Source of the DNA: Candidatus Alkanophagales archaeon
Lineage (GTDB): Archaea > Halobacteriota > Syntropharchaeia > Alkanophagales > B39-G2
Assembly: GCA_003661185.1 (NCBI GenBank)
Contig: QMVQ01000002.1
Span: 1-23,303 of the forward strand
Reading direction: 5' to 3'
DNA: 23,303 nucleotides
The notes below the pieces were generated by a model. That model searched no databases. It was not told the DNA's origin and saw only the letters and a program-made list of their open reading frames with translations. A program made the translations under genes and the position numbers. Positions 1-6,189 of this stretch are shown piece by piece (position 1 is the first letter of the stretch; the number at the start of each line of letters is the position of its first letter).

Positions 1-150
1 CAGTAGGTTGTATAAATATAGGGCTCGCTCAGGGGGAGAGACTCCCTGCGGGAGTCATTAACAGGGCGGTGGCACGCCCTCTGCTCTCCGAAGCAGGAAC
101 CTCCGCCCTTTAGGGCGTGAGGATGTCAGGTCCGACCGCCACTTATGTAA
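1..150 (+). mobile_element. Remnant resembling the right end of an IS200/IS605 tnpB element
   Basis: Three strong hairpins follow one another: 40-56 (7-bp stem, TGC loop), 63-80 (6-bp stem, GTGGCA loop) and 100-122 (9-bp stem with one bulge, TTTA loop). The last, followed by GAGGATGTCAG, resembles the conserved 3' end of archaeal IS605-type tnpB genes, where the terminal codons overlap the transposon right-end hairpin and the omega-RNA. In frame 2 the sequence reads ARSGGETPCGSH then a stop, with more open frame after it, recalling a TnpB C-terminal tail. The tnpB body would lie left of the window or is lost. A TATA-like TATAAATATA at 11-20 could instead drive a free-standing structured RNA. 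The assignment rests on remembered resemblance only. Confidence 0.45.
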
Positions 151-191
151 CGTAAGCTAATCCTTAAAACCCGGACGACAAACAAAGAAAT

Positions 192-401
192 ATGACGAAA
201 TTCTGCCCGAAGTGTGGCTCCGCAGAGCTGAATTACCTACCGTGGCTCGGCGAGATTTACGTATGTCGCAACTGCGGCTATCAAGGTGCGCTCGTCATCG
301 AGGATGGCGAACTGGCGAGGGAAATAAGGGAGAAGCATTTTGAGGTAACTGAGGAGGATACTAAAGCAGAGCTTAAGGGGTCTCAAAGACGGAAGGGCTG
401 A
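192..401 (+). CDS. Small zinc-ribbon protein
   Basis: A 69-aa protein with an N-terminal zinc ribbon: CPKC at residues 5-8 and CRNC at about 25-28, the four cysteines expected to bind one zinc ion. The rest is a charged, probably helical tail rich in Glu and Lys. The family resembles the many small archaeal TFIIS/RPB9-like ribbons, but the specific function is not recognised. The stop codon lies 1 nt before the first ATG of tiaS, so the two are probably co-transcribed. A TATA-like CCTTAAAA stretch about 25-30 nt upstream fits a short leader. The association with a tRNA-modification gene could mean a role in RNA metabolism; that is inference. Confidence 0.7.
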   Translation: MTKFCPKCGSAELNYLPWLGEIYVCRNCGYQGALVIEDGELAREIREKHFEVTEEDTKAELKGSQRRKG

Positions 402-402
402 T

Positions 403-1803
403 ATGCTACCGCAAGAGCAAGAGCAAGAGCAAGAGTTATGCCCTGAGCGGCAGAATCCTTGCCACGACTACGCCCTTAGCCGTAACGACGACATGCCTGT
501 GCTCCTTATCGGAATAGATGACACTGACTCCAAATATGGCATGTGTACCACTTACATCGCTGTGCTTCTCGTCAAAACATTAAGCAAATATGGCAAAGTC
601 GCTCTGCCAATCCTTATGCGGCTGAACCCCACCATTCCTTACAAAACTCGTGGGAACGGCGCCGTCGCCCTTATCGTCTCAACCGAAAAAGAAAAAGAAG
701 TCAAGGAACTCGTGCTTCAGACCGTCGCTGAAAATGCGGAGCTTAAAGCTGAAGGCACGGAGCCGGGTGTTGTTTTCGTGCGCTGTCACGAGCTTCGGAG
801 CTATGCTGAGCGGCGTCTCGCTCGCTTCTCAGCAGCTGCGGTGCGGCACGTCCTCAGCGTCGAAAACGCCGAAAAGACATTAGCGAAACTACCTGCGGAA
901 TGCTCAGCTTTCAAAAAGAAGGGAAGGGGGCTCATTGGAGCGCTGGCGGCGACTGGCTTCTTTTTTCTCGGATGCTGCGGCGACGAGCGACTCCTCGACA
1001 AAACCTACGAGCTTATCGCATATCGGCACGAAGAGCGGTGGGGCACGCCTCGTGATATTGACGATGCTTCCGTGTTTCTGGCGGACCGCCTCACCTACCC
1101 CCTGACGTGGGACACCGTAGACCAATCGCTCCGCCGCGTAATCTGTGCACCACACTCCCCTTGCCCCATCCTCTTTGGCATACGCGGTGACGATGTCGCC
1201 GCAATCCGCAAAGCATACGAAGTCATACGCTCTGAGCCCGTCAAAATGGCTCAGCTCTTCGTCACGAACCAAGGGACAGATGCCCATCTCATAGAGGCTA
1301 AAATCAGCGACGTCGAAAACTACCACTCTTACATTCTGAAAGGTGTCGTCAGCCGCGACCCCATTGTGACAAAGGGGGGACACGTCTTCTTCTCCCTCTC
1401 CGACTTTGATGGCACTGCCGCCATAGACTGCGCCGCCTACGAGCCTACTAAGGGCTTCAGGAGCGTCGTGAGGAAGCTGCGGGTCGGTGACGTCATTGCC
1501 GCTTACGGCAGCGTTAAAAACTACACGCTCAACCTCGAAAAAATAGAGGTCCTCAAACTAAAAACACACGTCGTCAAGAAAAACCCGAAATGCGACATCT
1601 GCGGCAGGACCATGGAATCTGCGGGTATGAATAAAGGGTATAGGTGTGTCGCTTGCAAAACGTATGCGGCGTCGCCGATGCTCGCCGTGGAGCGTCGTGA
1701 CATAGACGAAGGGTTTTACGAGGTGACGCCGAGCGCCCGCAGACACCTCTCTAAACCCCTCATTCGGTTTCCCTCTAAAATCAAAGTTCATCCGAGTAGG
1801 TAA
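403..1803 (+). CDS. tiaS: tRNA(Ile2) 2-agmatinylcytidine synthetase TiaS
   Basis: TiaS uses ATP to attach agmatine to C2 of the wobble cytidine of tRNA-Ile(CAU), so that it reads AUA instead of AUG; it is archaeal and generally essential. The sequence shows the N-terminal GIDDTDS motif (from residue 37), the kinase-like domain with RGNGAVAL, an OB-fold near residues 310-390 (YILKGVVSRDP onward) and a C-terminal zinc ribbon, C397-x2-C400 and C415-x2-C418. From the first ATG it has 466 aa. The first 30 residues, including a (QE)n stretch, precede the conserved core, and ATG 493 (MPVLLIGIDD) gives 436 aa, nearer the usual length of about 420. Neither start has a strong Shine-Dalgarno, so the start is uncertain. 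Family assignment is confident. Confidence 0.93.
   Translation: MLPQEQEQEQELCPERQNPCHDYALSRNDDMPVLLIGIDDTDSKYGMCTTYIAVLLVKTLSKYGKVALPILMRLNPTIPYKTRGNGAVALIVSTEKEKEVKELVLQTVAENAELKAEGTEPGVVFVRCHELRSYAERRLARFSAAAVRHVLSVENAEKTLAKLPAECSAFKKKGRGLIGALAATGFFFLGCCGDERLLDKTYELIAYRHEERWGTPRDIDDASVFLADRLTYPLTWDTVDQSLRRVICAPHSPCPILFGIRGDDVAAIRKAYEVIRSEPVKMAQLFVTNQGTDAHLIEAKISDVENYHSYILKGVVSRDPIVTKGGHVFFSLSDFDGTAAIDCAAYEPTKGFRSVVRKLRVGDVIAAYGSVKNYTLNLEKIEVLKLKTHVVKKNPKCDICGRTMESAGMNKGYRCVACKTYAASPMLAVERRDIDEGFYEVTPSARRHLSKPLIRFPSKIKVHPSR
413..435 (+). repeat. Short GAGCAA hexanucleotide repeat
   Basis: About four copies of GAGCAA/CAAGAG in tandem encode alternating Gln-Glu at the extreme N-terminus of the tiaS reading frame. 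The repeat lies upstream of the conserved domain and supports the view that translation begins at 493, or that the N-terminus is a slippage-prone extension. Confidence 0.6.
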
Positions 1804-1835
1804 TCCTTTAAATTCTTAAAAGAACATTTTAAGCA

Positions 1836-2243
1836 ATGGCTAAAGAGTCAGGGGTGTTGGTTGGAGAAATCAAAAAGGAGACGGAAAAGGCAATTCTCGT
1901 GGAAATAGAAGAGCAGTGGGGCGAAAAAAAATCAATATGGTTTGGGAAAGCCGTCGTGCACAAAGAGGATGACACGATGGTCATTCCTGAATGGGCGACG
2001 AGGGGCAAGCTCGAAAAACCCCGCCCGATACGTCTGATAAAGGTTGAGGAGTTTGAGGAGGTGAAGGAGGAGTTCGTGCCGGGCGTAGAAGCGGAGGCGG
2101 GCTTCGACGAAGTCGCAGAGCTTATGAAGCGGTGCATAAACGACGCCAAAGCGCTTCTAAGAAACGTTCCTGAGAGCAAGGTCGGCGCCGTCGTGGAGAT
2201 AGCTATGACGCTTTTCTCAGCACGCATGAAAAAAAGAAGTTAG
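1836..2243 (+). CDS. Conserved-looking protein of unknown function (135 aa)
   Basis: I do not recognise the family. The protein is soluble, highly charged and has no membrane segment. Its N-terminal half (VLVGEIKKETEKAILVEIEE) looks like an antiparallel beta unit with KSIWFGKAVV, and the C-terminal half (FDEVAELMKRCINDAKALL onward) is predicted helical with a basic end. An A/T-rich TTTAAATTCTTAAAA segment lies directly upstream at 1807-1821, a possible promoter with a very short leader. It is convergent with the histidine kinase gene: the two stop codons overlap (2240-2243). Codon use and length make a real gene likely. A link to the kinase operon is not implied because the strands differ. 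Confidence 0.7.
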   Translation: MAKESGVLVGEIKKETEKAILVEIEEQWGEKKSIWFGKAVVHKEDDTMVIPEWATRGKLEKPRPIRLIKVEEFEEVKEEFVPGVEAEAGFDEVAELMKRCINDAKALLRNVPESKVGAVVEIAMTLFSARMKKRS

Positions 2244-3286
2244 CTCGCATTGGCTGGCTCTGAATCTTTTTGATCCGTGGCTGAATGTTGCAACTTGGGG
2301 ATGGTCATATAGAAGATGCTGCCGCCGCCGTCGGCGTCCTCGACCCAAATACGTCCGCCGTGCATTTCGATGGCGGTCTTTGCGATTGCGAGACCGAGTC
2401 CGCTGCCTTTTATCCCTCTCTTGTCGTTCCTGACGAACCTCTCGAAAATTGCTTCTTTTACGTTGTCAGGGATGCCCTCGCCGAAGTCTCTGACTCCTAT
2501 TTTCCAGAAGGCACCTTCATCCTTTATTTCGACCATGACCTTAGAGTCTGGCGGTCCGTATTTAATAGCGTTGTCTATGACGTTTGAAAATACACTCTTC
2601 AGGAAATCGGTGGCGAGGACCTTATAAGCGGCGTTCCCATTCTTCATGTGTATTTCCATGCCCTTCTTCGACGCTTTCTCCTTGAAGTCTTCTATGACCT
2701 CAGAGAGAATCTCCTTAACATCTTTTTCCTTGAATTCTTCCTGCGGCACGCCCTGTCTCAGCTTCGAATACATACGAGCGTCGCTTATCAGCTCGCTCAT
2801 CTTCTTCGCCGCCCTCTTTATCTTCCGCGCAAACTCCCTTATCTGTTCGTCCTCAGCCCTCGCCTCAATCAGCTCACTGTAACCGAGCACCGACGTCAGC
2901 GGGTTCTTCAAATCATGACTTATTATGCTTATGAAAAGTTCTTGGAGACGGTTCGCCTCCTGCAGCTTCTCTGAAAACTCACGAGCCATGTCGTAGAGGT
3001 TTTTATGCATTTCCACGTATTCCCGGTAAGCGATGGCATACCCCATCATCAGCTCAAGCAGAACCTCAAACCCAGCATTATACGCATTTACCGCCTTCTT
3101 TGGCGGAAGTCCGTTAACTATATCGTTAAAAACTTCAAGATGCATCTCTAAAATCCTATCAGGGTCTATTCTTGCCTCTTGGAACTTCCTAGATAATATT
3201 GAAACTTTATACAACGCATTTTCATCCCTACTCTGAAGATAGCCTTTTAATATTTCTGCATATTCCTTTTTAAGCTCTTCTGCCAT
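2240..3286 (-). CDS. Soluble histidine kinase with RsbU-type N-terminal (RsbT-binding) domain
   Basis: 348 aa, no membrane segment. Residues 1-92 align well with the N-terminal domain of Bacillus RsbU: ALYKVSILSRKF against SLYQAQKFSRKT, and LLELMMGYAIAYREY against LIEVMIGYGMAYQEH. In RsbU this helical domain is the docking site for RsbT. A short coiled segment (95-115) leads into a normal kinase core: H-box ISHDLKNP with phospho-acceptor His124, N-box NVIDNAIKYGP (235-245), G1 RDFGEGIP, F-box IFERFVRND and G2 GSGLGLAIAK. The RsbU PP2C phosphatase domain is absent. It is the last gene of the rsb operon, starting 9 nt after rsbT. The inference is that RsbT released from a stressosome regulates this kinase. 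Domain calls are firm; the regulatory route is inferred. Confidence 0.93.
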   Translation of the reverse strand: MAEELKKEYAEILKGYLQSRDENALYKVSILSRKFQEARIDPDRILEMHLEVFNDIVNGLPPKKAVNAYNAGFEVLLELMMGYAIAYREYVEMHKNLYDMAREFSEKLQEANRLQELFISIISHDLKNPLTSVLGYSELIEARAEDEQIREFARKIKRAAKKMSELISDARMYSKLRQGVPQEEFKEKDVKEILSEVIEDFKEKASKKGMEIHMKNGNAAYKVLATDFLKSVFSNVIDNAIKYGPPDSKVMVEIKDEGAFWKIGVRDFGEGIPDNVKEAIFERFVRNDKRGIKGSGLGLAIAKTAIEMHGGRIWVEDADGGGSIFYMTIPKLQHSATDQKDSEPANAS

Positions 3287-3295
3287 GTTTCCCTC

Positions 3296-3709
3296 CTATT
3301 TAGGGAGCCATTTCCTTACTCTTATCGTAGTCCCTTGCCCCGGCGCCGATTCCATTTCAAATTCGTCCATCAGACGCTTAGCACCGCCGAGCCCTACGCC
3401 GAGACTCCCCTTCGTCGAATATCCATCGCTCAGCGCAAGCTTGATGTCGGAAATCCCAGGACCGTTGTCAATAGCAAGAATTTCAATGCCCCACGTCTCC
3501 CCCTTTAAAATCTCTCTCACGAGTATTACGCCCTCGCCTGCGTGCATGACGATATTCCTCGCAAGCTCGGAAACGGCAGTAGCAATTCTCGTCTGGTCCA
3601 CGAGCCCAAAACCCATATCCTTTGCGATTGCCCGCACTACGGACCTCGCAACCACGATGTCGTATTCGCTTTTTACCTGCACAACCTTCTCATCTCCCAT
3701 TAACTTCAC
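3296..3709 (-). CDS. rsbT: RsbT-like switch serine/threonine kinase (GHKL fold)
   Basis: 137 aa, close to Bacillus RsbT (about 133 aa). RsbT is the stressosome kinase that phosphorylates RsbS and RsbR and then leaves to activate a partner. Diagnostic segments are YDIVVARSVVR, VDQTRIATAVSELARNI (the N-box, nearly identical to RsbT), DNGPGISD (G1), LGVGLGGAKRLMDEF (G2) and the terminal KWL. These match RsbT better than the anti-sigma factor RsbW. The start overlaps the rsbS stop by 4 bp, indicating translational coupling and a fixed ratio. The histidine kinase with the RsbU-like N-terminus follows 9 nt downstream and is the obvious binding partner. No sigma factor or PP2C partner is present. 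Confidence 0.93.
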   Translation of the reverse strand: MKLMGDEKVVQVKSEYDIVVARSVVRAIAKDMGFGLVDQTRIATAVSELARNIVMHAGEGVILVREILKGETWGIEILAIDNGPGISDIKLALSDGYSTKGSLGVGLGGAKRLMDEFEMESAPGQGTTIRVRKWLPK

Positions 3710-4098
3710 CCATCACTCCCATCCGCTTCATCCACACACCTCCTAAGCAACGAAAGCGCACTTTCGAGGTCCAGTGCTGTTTTTATACCCCCGAGCTCCA
3801 TCCCGAACTCCACGAGCGTAATCGCAATCTCAGGTCGCAGGCCCACGAGCACGGTTTTCACGCCCATGAGCCCTGCCATCTTCGCAATTTCCACGAGTAT
3901 CCTCGTTATGAACGAATCAACGACGTCTATGGCGGTGATGTCCACGATTAGCCCTTTAGCTTTCGTTTTTTCAATTTTCTGCAGTAAATCTTGTTGAAAC
4001 TTTACCGCCAGCTTATCATGTAGCGGTATTTGGATGGATGTCACCAAAAAGTCCCCTATCTTCAAAATAGGTATCTGCTCATAATCTATTTCTTTCAT
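3706..4098 (-). CDS. rsbS: RsbS-like stressosome scaffold (single STAS domain)
   Basis: 130 aa, one STAS domain and little else, as in RsbS. It aligns over its whole length with the Bacillus protein: IPILKIGDFLVTSIQ, then QQDLLQKIEKTKAKG, VDITAIDVVDSF, GLRPEIAITLVEFGM and TALDLESAL. Ser62 in the VVDSF segment corresponds to the RsbS serine (Ser59 in Bacillus) that RsbT phosphorylates. In the known system RsbS and RsbR build a large icosahedral complex that holds RsbT, and phosphorylation of RsbS releases it. The gene overlaps both neighbours by 4 bp (rsbR stop, rsbT start). The conserved phospho-site argues for a functional switch rather than a generic STAS protein. Confidence 0.93.
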   Translation of the reverse strand: MKEIDYEQIPILKIGDFLVTSIQIPLHDKLAVKFQQDLLQKIEKTKAKGLIVDITAIDVVDSFITRILVEIAKMAGLMGVKTVLVGLRPEIAITLVEFGMELGGIKTALDLESALSLLRRCVDEADGSDG

Positions 4099-5324
4099 CC
4101 TTCCGCCACCTTCACGCCACGCCGCCGCAGCACGTATTTTAAGCCGTCTTGCAAATCACGCTTCGTGACGAACACTCCCATGTCGAGCCCAAGATGTATC
4201 ATGGTCTGGGCGACCTCCGGCTTTATTCCGGTAATGATGCACTCCGCACCGAGTAACGCCGTCGCATGCACAGTTTTCATAAGATGGTTCGCAACCTCTG
4301 TATCTATGGAGGCAACGCCTGTGACATCTAAAATTACGAACTCGGACTGCGTCTCTACAATTCTGTTGAGGAGCGTTTCCATGATTCTCATCGCACGGTC
4401 GCTGTCCACGACGCCAATGATAGGCAATGCCAGAACGCCGTCCCAGACTTGGATGACAGGCGTCGAAAGCTCCTCTTGCGCCGCTTTCAGCTTTTCGATG
4501 GTTTCTTGAAGCTGTCTTTCAAGCTTTTTTTTCTCTGTTATGTCCTGCCCGACAAGGAGTGCGCCTCGGATGCTCCCATCCGCCCGCCGTAAAGGGGCAC
4601 CGTATGCGAGCATCGGAATTATCCTCCTACTCCGCTTCGTCATCGCAGAAGCCTCTGCGAATGTTATTTTGCCGGATAAGGCGTCTTCCATGACTTTCCT
4701 CACCGTTTCCTTGACGTCTTCGGAGTGTCGCCACCAGTGCGCCTCTACAAAACTTTTCCCCAAAAGTTCCCCCTTGGGAAGCCCTTCTACGTTCGAAACG
4801 GCATCATTTATGAACTCTATTTTGCCGTTTTCGTCCACGACGACCACGAACGTCTGGAGGTTGTTCAGCACGTCCGCATAAAACCCTTGCATCGCCTTCG
4901 CATCCTTTAAAGCATCATCGTAGAATTCCACCCTTTCGGCTTCTTCCTCCATGGCTCTCAAGCTCGTAATGTCTGTAAAGCACTCCACACAGCCTATCAC
5001 ATTGCCATCGTCGTCCTTTAACATCTCAAAGCTCTTTCTTAGCACCTTAATGCCGTCCTCGGTTGATATCTCCACCTCTTCTTCCCTTCCAGAGCCGCCG
5101 TTAAGCAGTGCGCAACGCTCCATACATTGCAGCGAAAGTTCGAGGAAAGGGCACTGCTTTCCGAGAACGTCCTCGGCGGCGAACCCGGTGATGCGTTCAG
5201 CCGCTCTGTTCCAGAACACCACATTGCGATTCTTGTCCACTGCGAAAATCCCATGCGGCGCTACGTTGAGCACTCTCTTATAAAATCCAAATCCAGAGGA
5301 TTCGATATCCAACTCTACGACCAT
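4095..5324 (-). CDS. rsbR: RsbR-like stressosome sensor: PAS-PAS-STAS
   Basis: 409 aa. Two PAS domains (about 12-125 and 145-265) are joined by a coiled linker (265-287) to a C-terminal RsbR-type STAS domain (288-402). LDVTGVASIDTEVA and ITGIKPEVAQTMI keep the two threonines phosphorylated by RsbT in Bacillus RsbR: Thr342 (Thr171) and Thr374 (Thr205). The usual RsbR globin-like sensory module is replaced by the PAS pair, as YtvA uses a LOV domain. PAS1 carries Cys58-x8-Cys67-x3-Cys71, which could bind a metal or cofactor or sense redox. No membrane segment is seen. A GGGAGGT Shine-Dalgarno precedes ATG 5324, and the start overlaps the response-regulator stop by 10 bp. Confidence 0.92.
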   Translation of the reverse strand: MVVELDIESSGFGFYKRVLNVAPHGIFAVDKNRNVVFWNRAAERITGFAAEDVLGKQCPFLELSLQCMERCALLNGGSGREEEVEISTEDGIKVLRKSFEMLKDDDGNVIGCVECFTDITSLRAMEEEAERVEFYDDALKDAKAMQGFYADVLNNLQTFVVVVDENGKIEFINDAVSNVEGLPKGELLGKSFVEAHWWRHSEDVKETVRKVMEDALSGKITFAEASAMTKRSRRIIPMLAYGAPLRRADGSIRGALLVGQDITEKKKLERQLQETIEKLKAAQEELSTPVIQVWDGVLALPIIGVVDSDRAMRIMETLLNRIVETQSEFVILDVTGVASIDTEVANHLMKTVHATALLGAECIITGIKPEVAQTMIHLGLDMGVFVTKRDLQDGLKYVLRRRGVKVAEG

Positions 5325-5974
5325 TTTTTAACCTCCCCACACGCCGCATACGCCCCTAGGCGAGTTCCCCCCCCCCCAAGTGCACAGCGCTCTAATTCCC
5401 GAACTCTCGTCTCGTAAATTTTGACGAGCCGCTCCTCGCTCGCAATGACGTATTTGAACGACGGACTTGAGGAATGTAGTTGTTTCAGCGTGTTTATTAG
5501 GCTTTTGTGCAAATTGCGTGCCTTCACGAGCCGCTCGTATTCCTCGGCAGCATTCTCGCCCAAGACTTTCTTTATCTCCTCCTTTTTCGCTCGTGTCTCG
5601 TTTATCGATTTGAGCAGCTCCTCTACTTTCTTCAGGAGGCTCTCCCTTGTGAAGGGCTTCACGATATAATCCACGAGCCCTTCGATTTCCTCACGCCGTA
5701 GTGTTTCTGTGGTGAGCGGGACGGCGGTGAGCATTGCTACTGGAACGTCCTTCAAGCGTTCGTCCTTTCTGATCTGGCGGAGCGTCTCCCAGCCGTCCAT
5801 GCCGGGCATCATGATGTCAAGGAGGATGAGGTCGGGCTTGTGGCGTTCGAGCTTTTCCAAGCACTCCTTGCCACTTGACGCTGTTATAACGTCATAGCCC
5901 TCAGCTTCAAGAATTAACCGAATTAACTGGACAACCTCGTCTTCATCGTCCACCGTCATTACTAACGTGCTCAA
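5315..5974 (-). CDS. CheY-like response regulator with C-terminal coiled-coil
   Basis: 219 aa from TTG 5974. Residues 1-120 form a receiver domain: acidic pair D9-D10, phospho-acceptor Asp53 in LILLDIMMPGMDG, Thr in AMLTAV, and the Lys of DYIVKPF. Residues 125-205 are a charged helical or coiled-coil region with no recognised DNA-binding or enzymatic output. The TTG start is preferred because GGAGGTG (5986-5980) sits 5 nt before it and a TATA-like box lies at 6014-6026; an upstream GTG at 6010 would precede the expected transcription start. It heads the rsb operon, so it is the likely phosphoryl acceptor of the operon's histidine kinase (inference). An 11-nt G run near the 3' end can alter the last residues if it slips. 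Confidence 0.9.
   Translation of the reverse strand: MSTLVMTVDDEDEVVQLIRLILEAEGYDVITASSGKECLEKLERHKPDLILLDIMMPGMDGWETLRQIRKDERLKDVPVAMLTAVPLTTETLRREEIEGLVDYIVKPFTRESLLKKVEELLKSINETRAKKEEIKKVLGENAAEEYERLVKARNLHKSLINTLKQLHSSSPSFKYVIASEERLVKIYETRVRELERCALGGGGTRLGAYAACGEVKKWS
5367..5377 (-). repeat. 11-nt G homopolymer inside the response-regulator gene
   Basis: Eleven consecutive C on the + strand (G on the coding strand) encode a Gly run 15-20 codons before the stop. Slippage by one base would end the protein at a TAG a few codons on. Slippage by two would end it at the TAA just before the rsbR ATG. The tract could be a phase-variable or frameshift site, or a sequencing artefact. Confidence 0.8.
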
Positions 5975-5979
5975 GCTCG

Positions 5980-5986
5980 CACCTCC
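5980..5986 (-). promoter_or_regulatory. Shine-Dalgarno GGAGGTG deciding a TTG start
   Basis: A seven-base match to the 16S rRNA anti-Shine-Dalgarno lies 5 nt upstream of TTG 5974. It places the response-regulator start 12 codons inside the longest open frame and gives the receiver domain a normal N-terminus. Confidence 0.75.
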
Positions 5987-6013
5987 ATGCAGAGGAATAT
6001 TACCAATCACCTC

Positions 6014-6026
6014 ATATAAAATATAC
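6014..6026 (-). promoter_or_regulatory. TATA-like promoter of the rsb operon
   Basis: The minus strand reads TATATTTTATATG, an archaeal TATA-type element. Transcription would start about 25 nt downstream near 5995, leaving a short leader that holds the Shine-Dalgarno of the response regulator. Confidence 0.5.
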
Positions 6027-6115
6027 CATACAATAAATCAAAATTTCAAATATTTGGAAAATATATGTGAAAGTCTGCAAAAATATTTGTAGAACGTATG
6101 CATTTGTTGTTTTTT

Positions 6116-6143
6116 GTAGAGGAGTGCCGCAAAGCATCTCTAC
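6116..6143. promoter_or_regulatory. Inverted repeat in the divergent rsb/phoU promoter region
   Basis: GTAGAG at 6116-6121 is mirrored by CTCTAC at 6138-6143, with an inner TGC/GCA pairing. It lies 14 bp upstream of the phoU-like TATA box (6157-6166), a position suited to an operator or activator site. The bound protein is unknown. Confidence 0.4.
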
Positions 6144-6156
6144 ATAGTAAATGTAC

Positions 6157-6166
6157 CTATATATAT
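6157..6166 (+). promoter_or_regulatory. TATA box of the AbrB-PhoU gene
   Basis: CTATATATAT lies about 25-30 nt upstream of ATG 6190, predicting a leaderless or nearly leaderless transcript. Confidence 0.55.
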
Positions 6167-6189
6167 TTCTTTAGTGGCAATATACAACC

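Noticed and set aside
904..1383. 159-aa minus-strand frame within tiaS
   Set aside because: It is antisense to conserved TiaS domains and has no recognisable motif.
3296..3709. Anti-sigma factor RsbW
   Set aside because: The N-box and G2 segments and the terminal KWL match RsbT, and the gene sits between rsbS and an RsbU_N protein. Archaea lack the sigma factor target.
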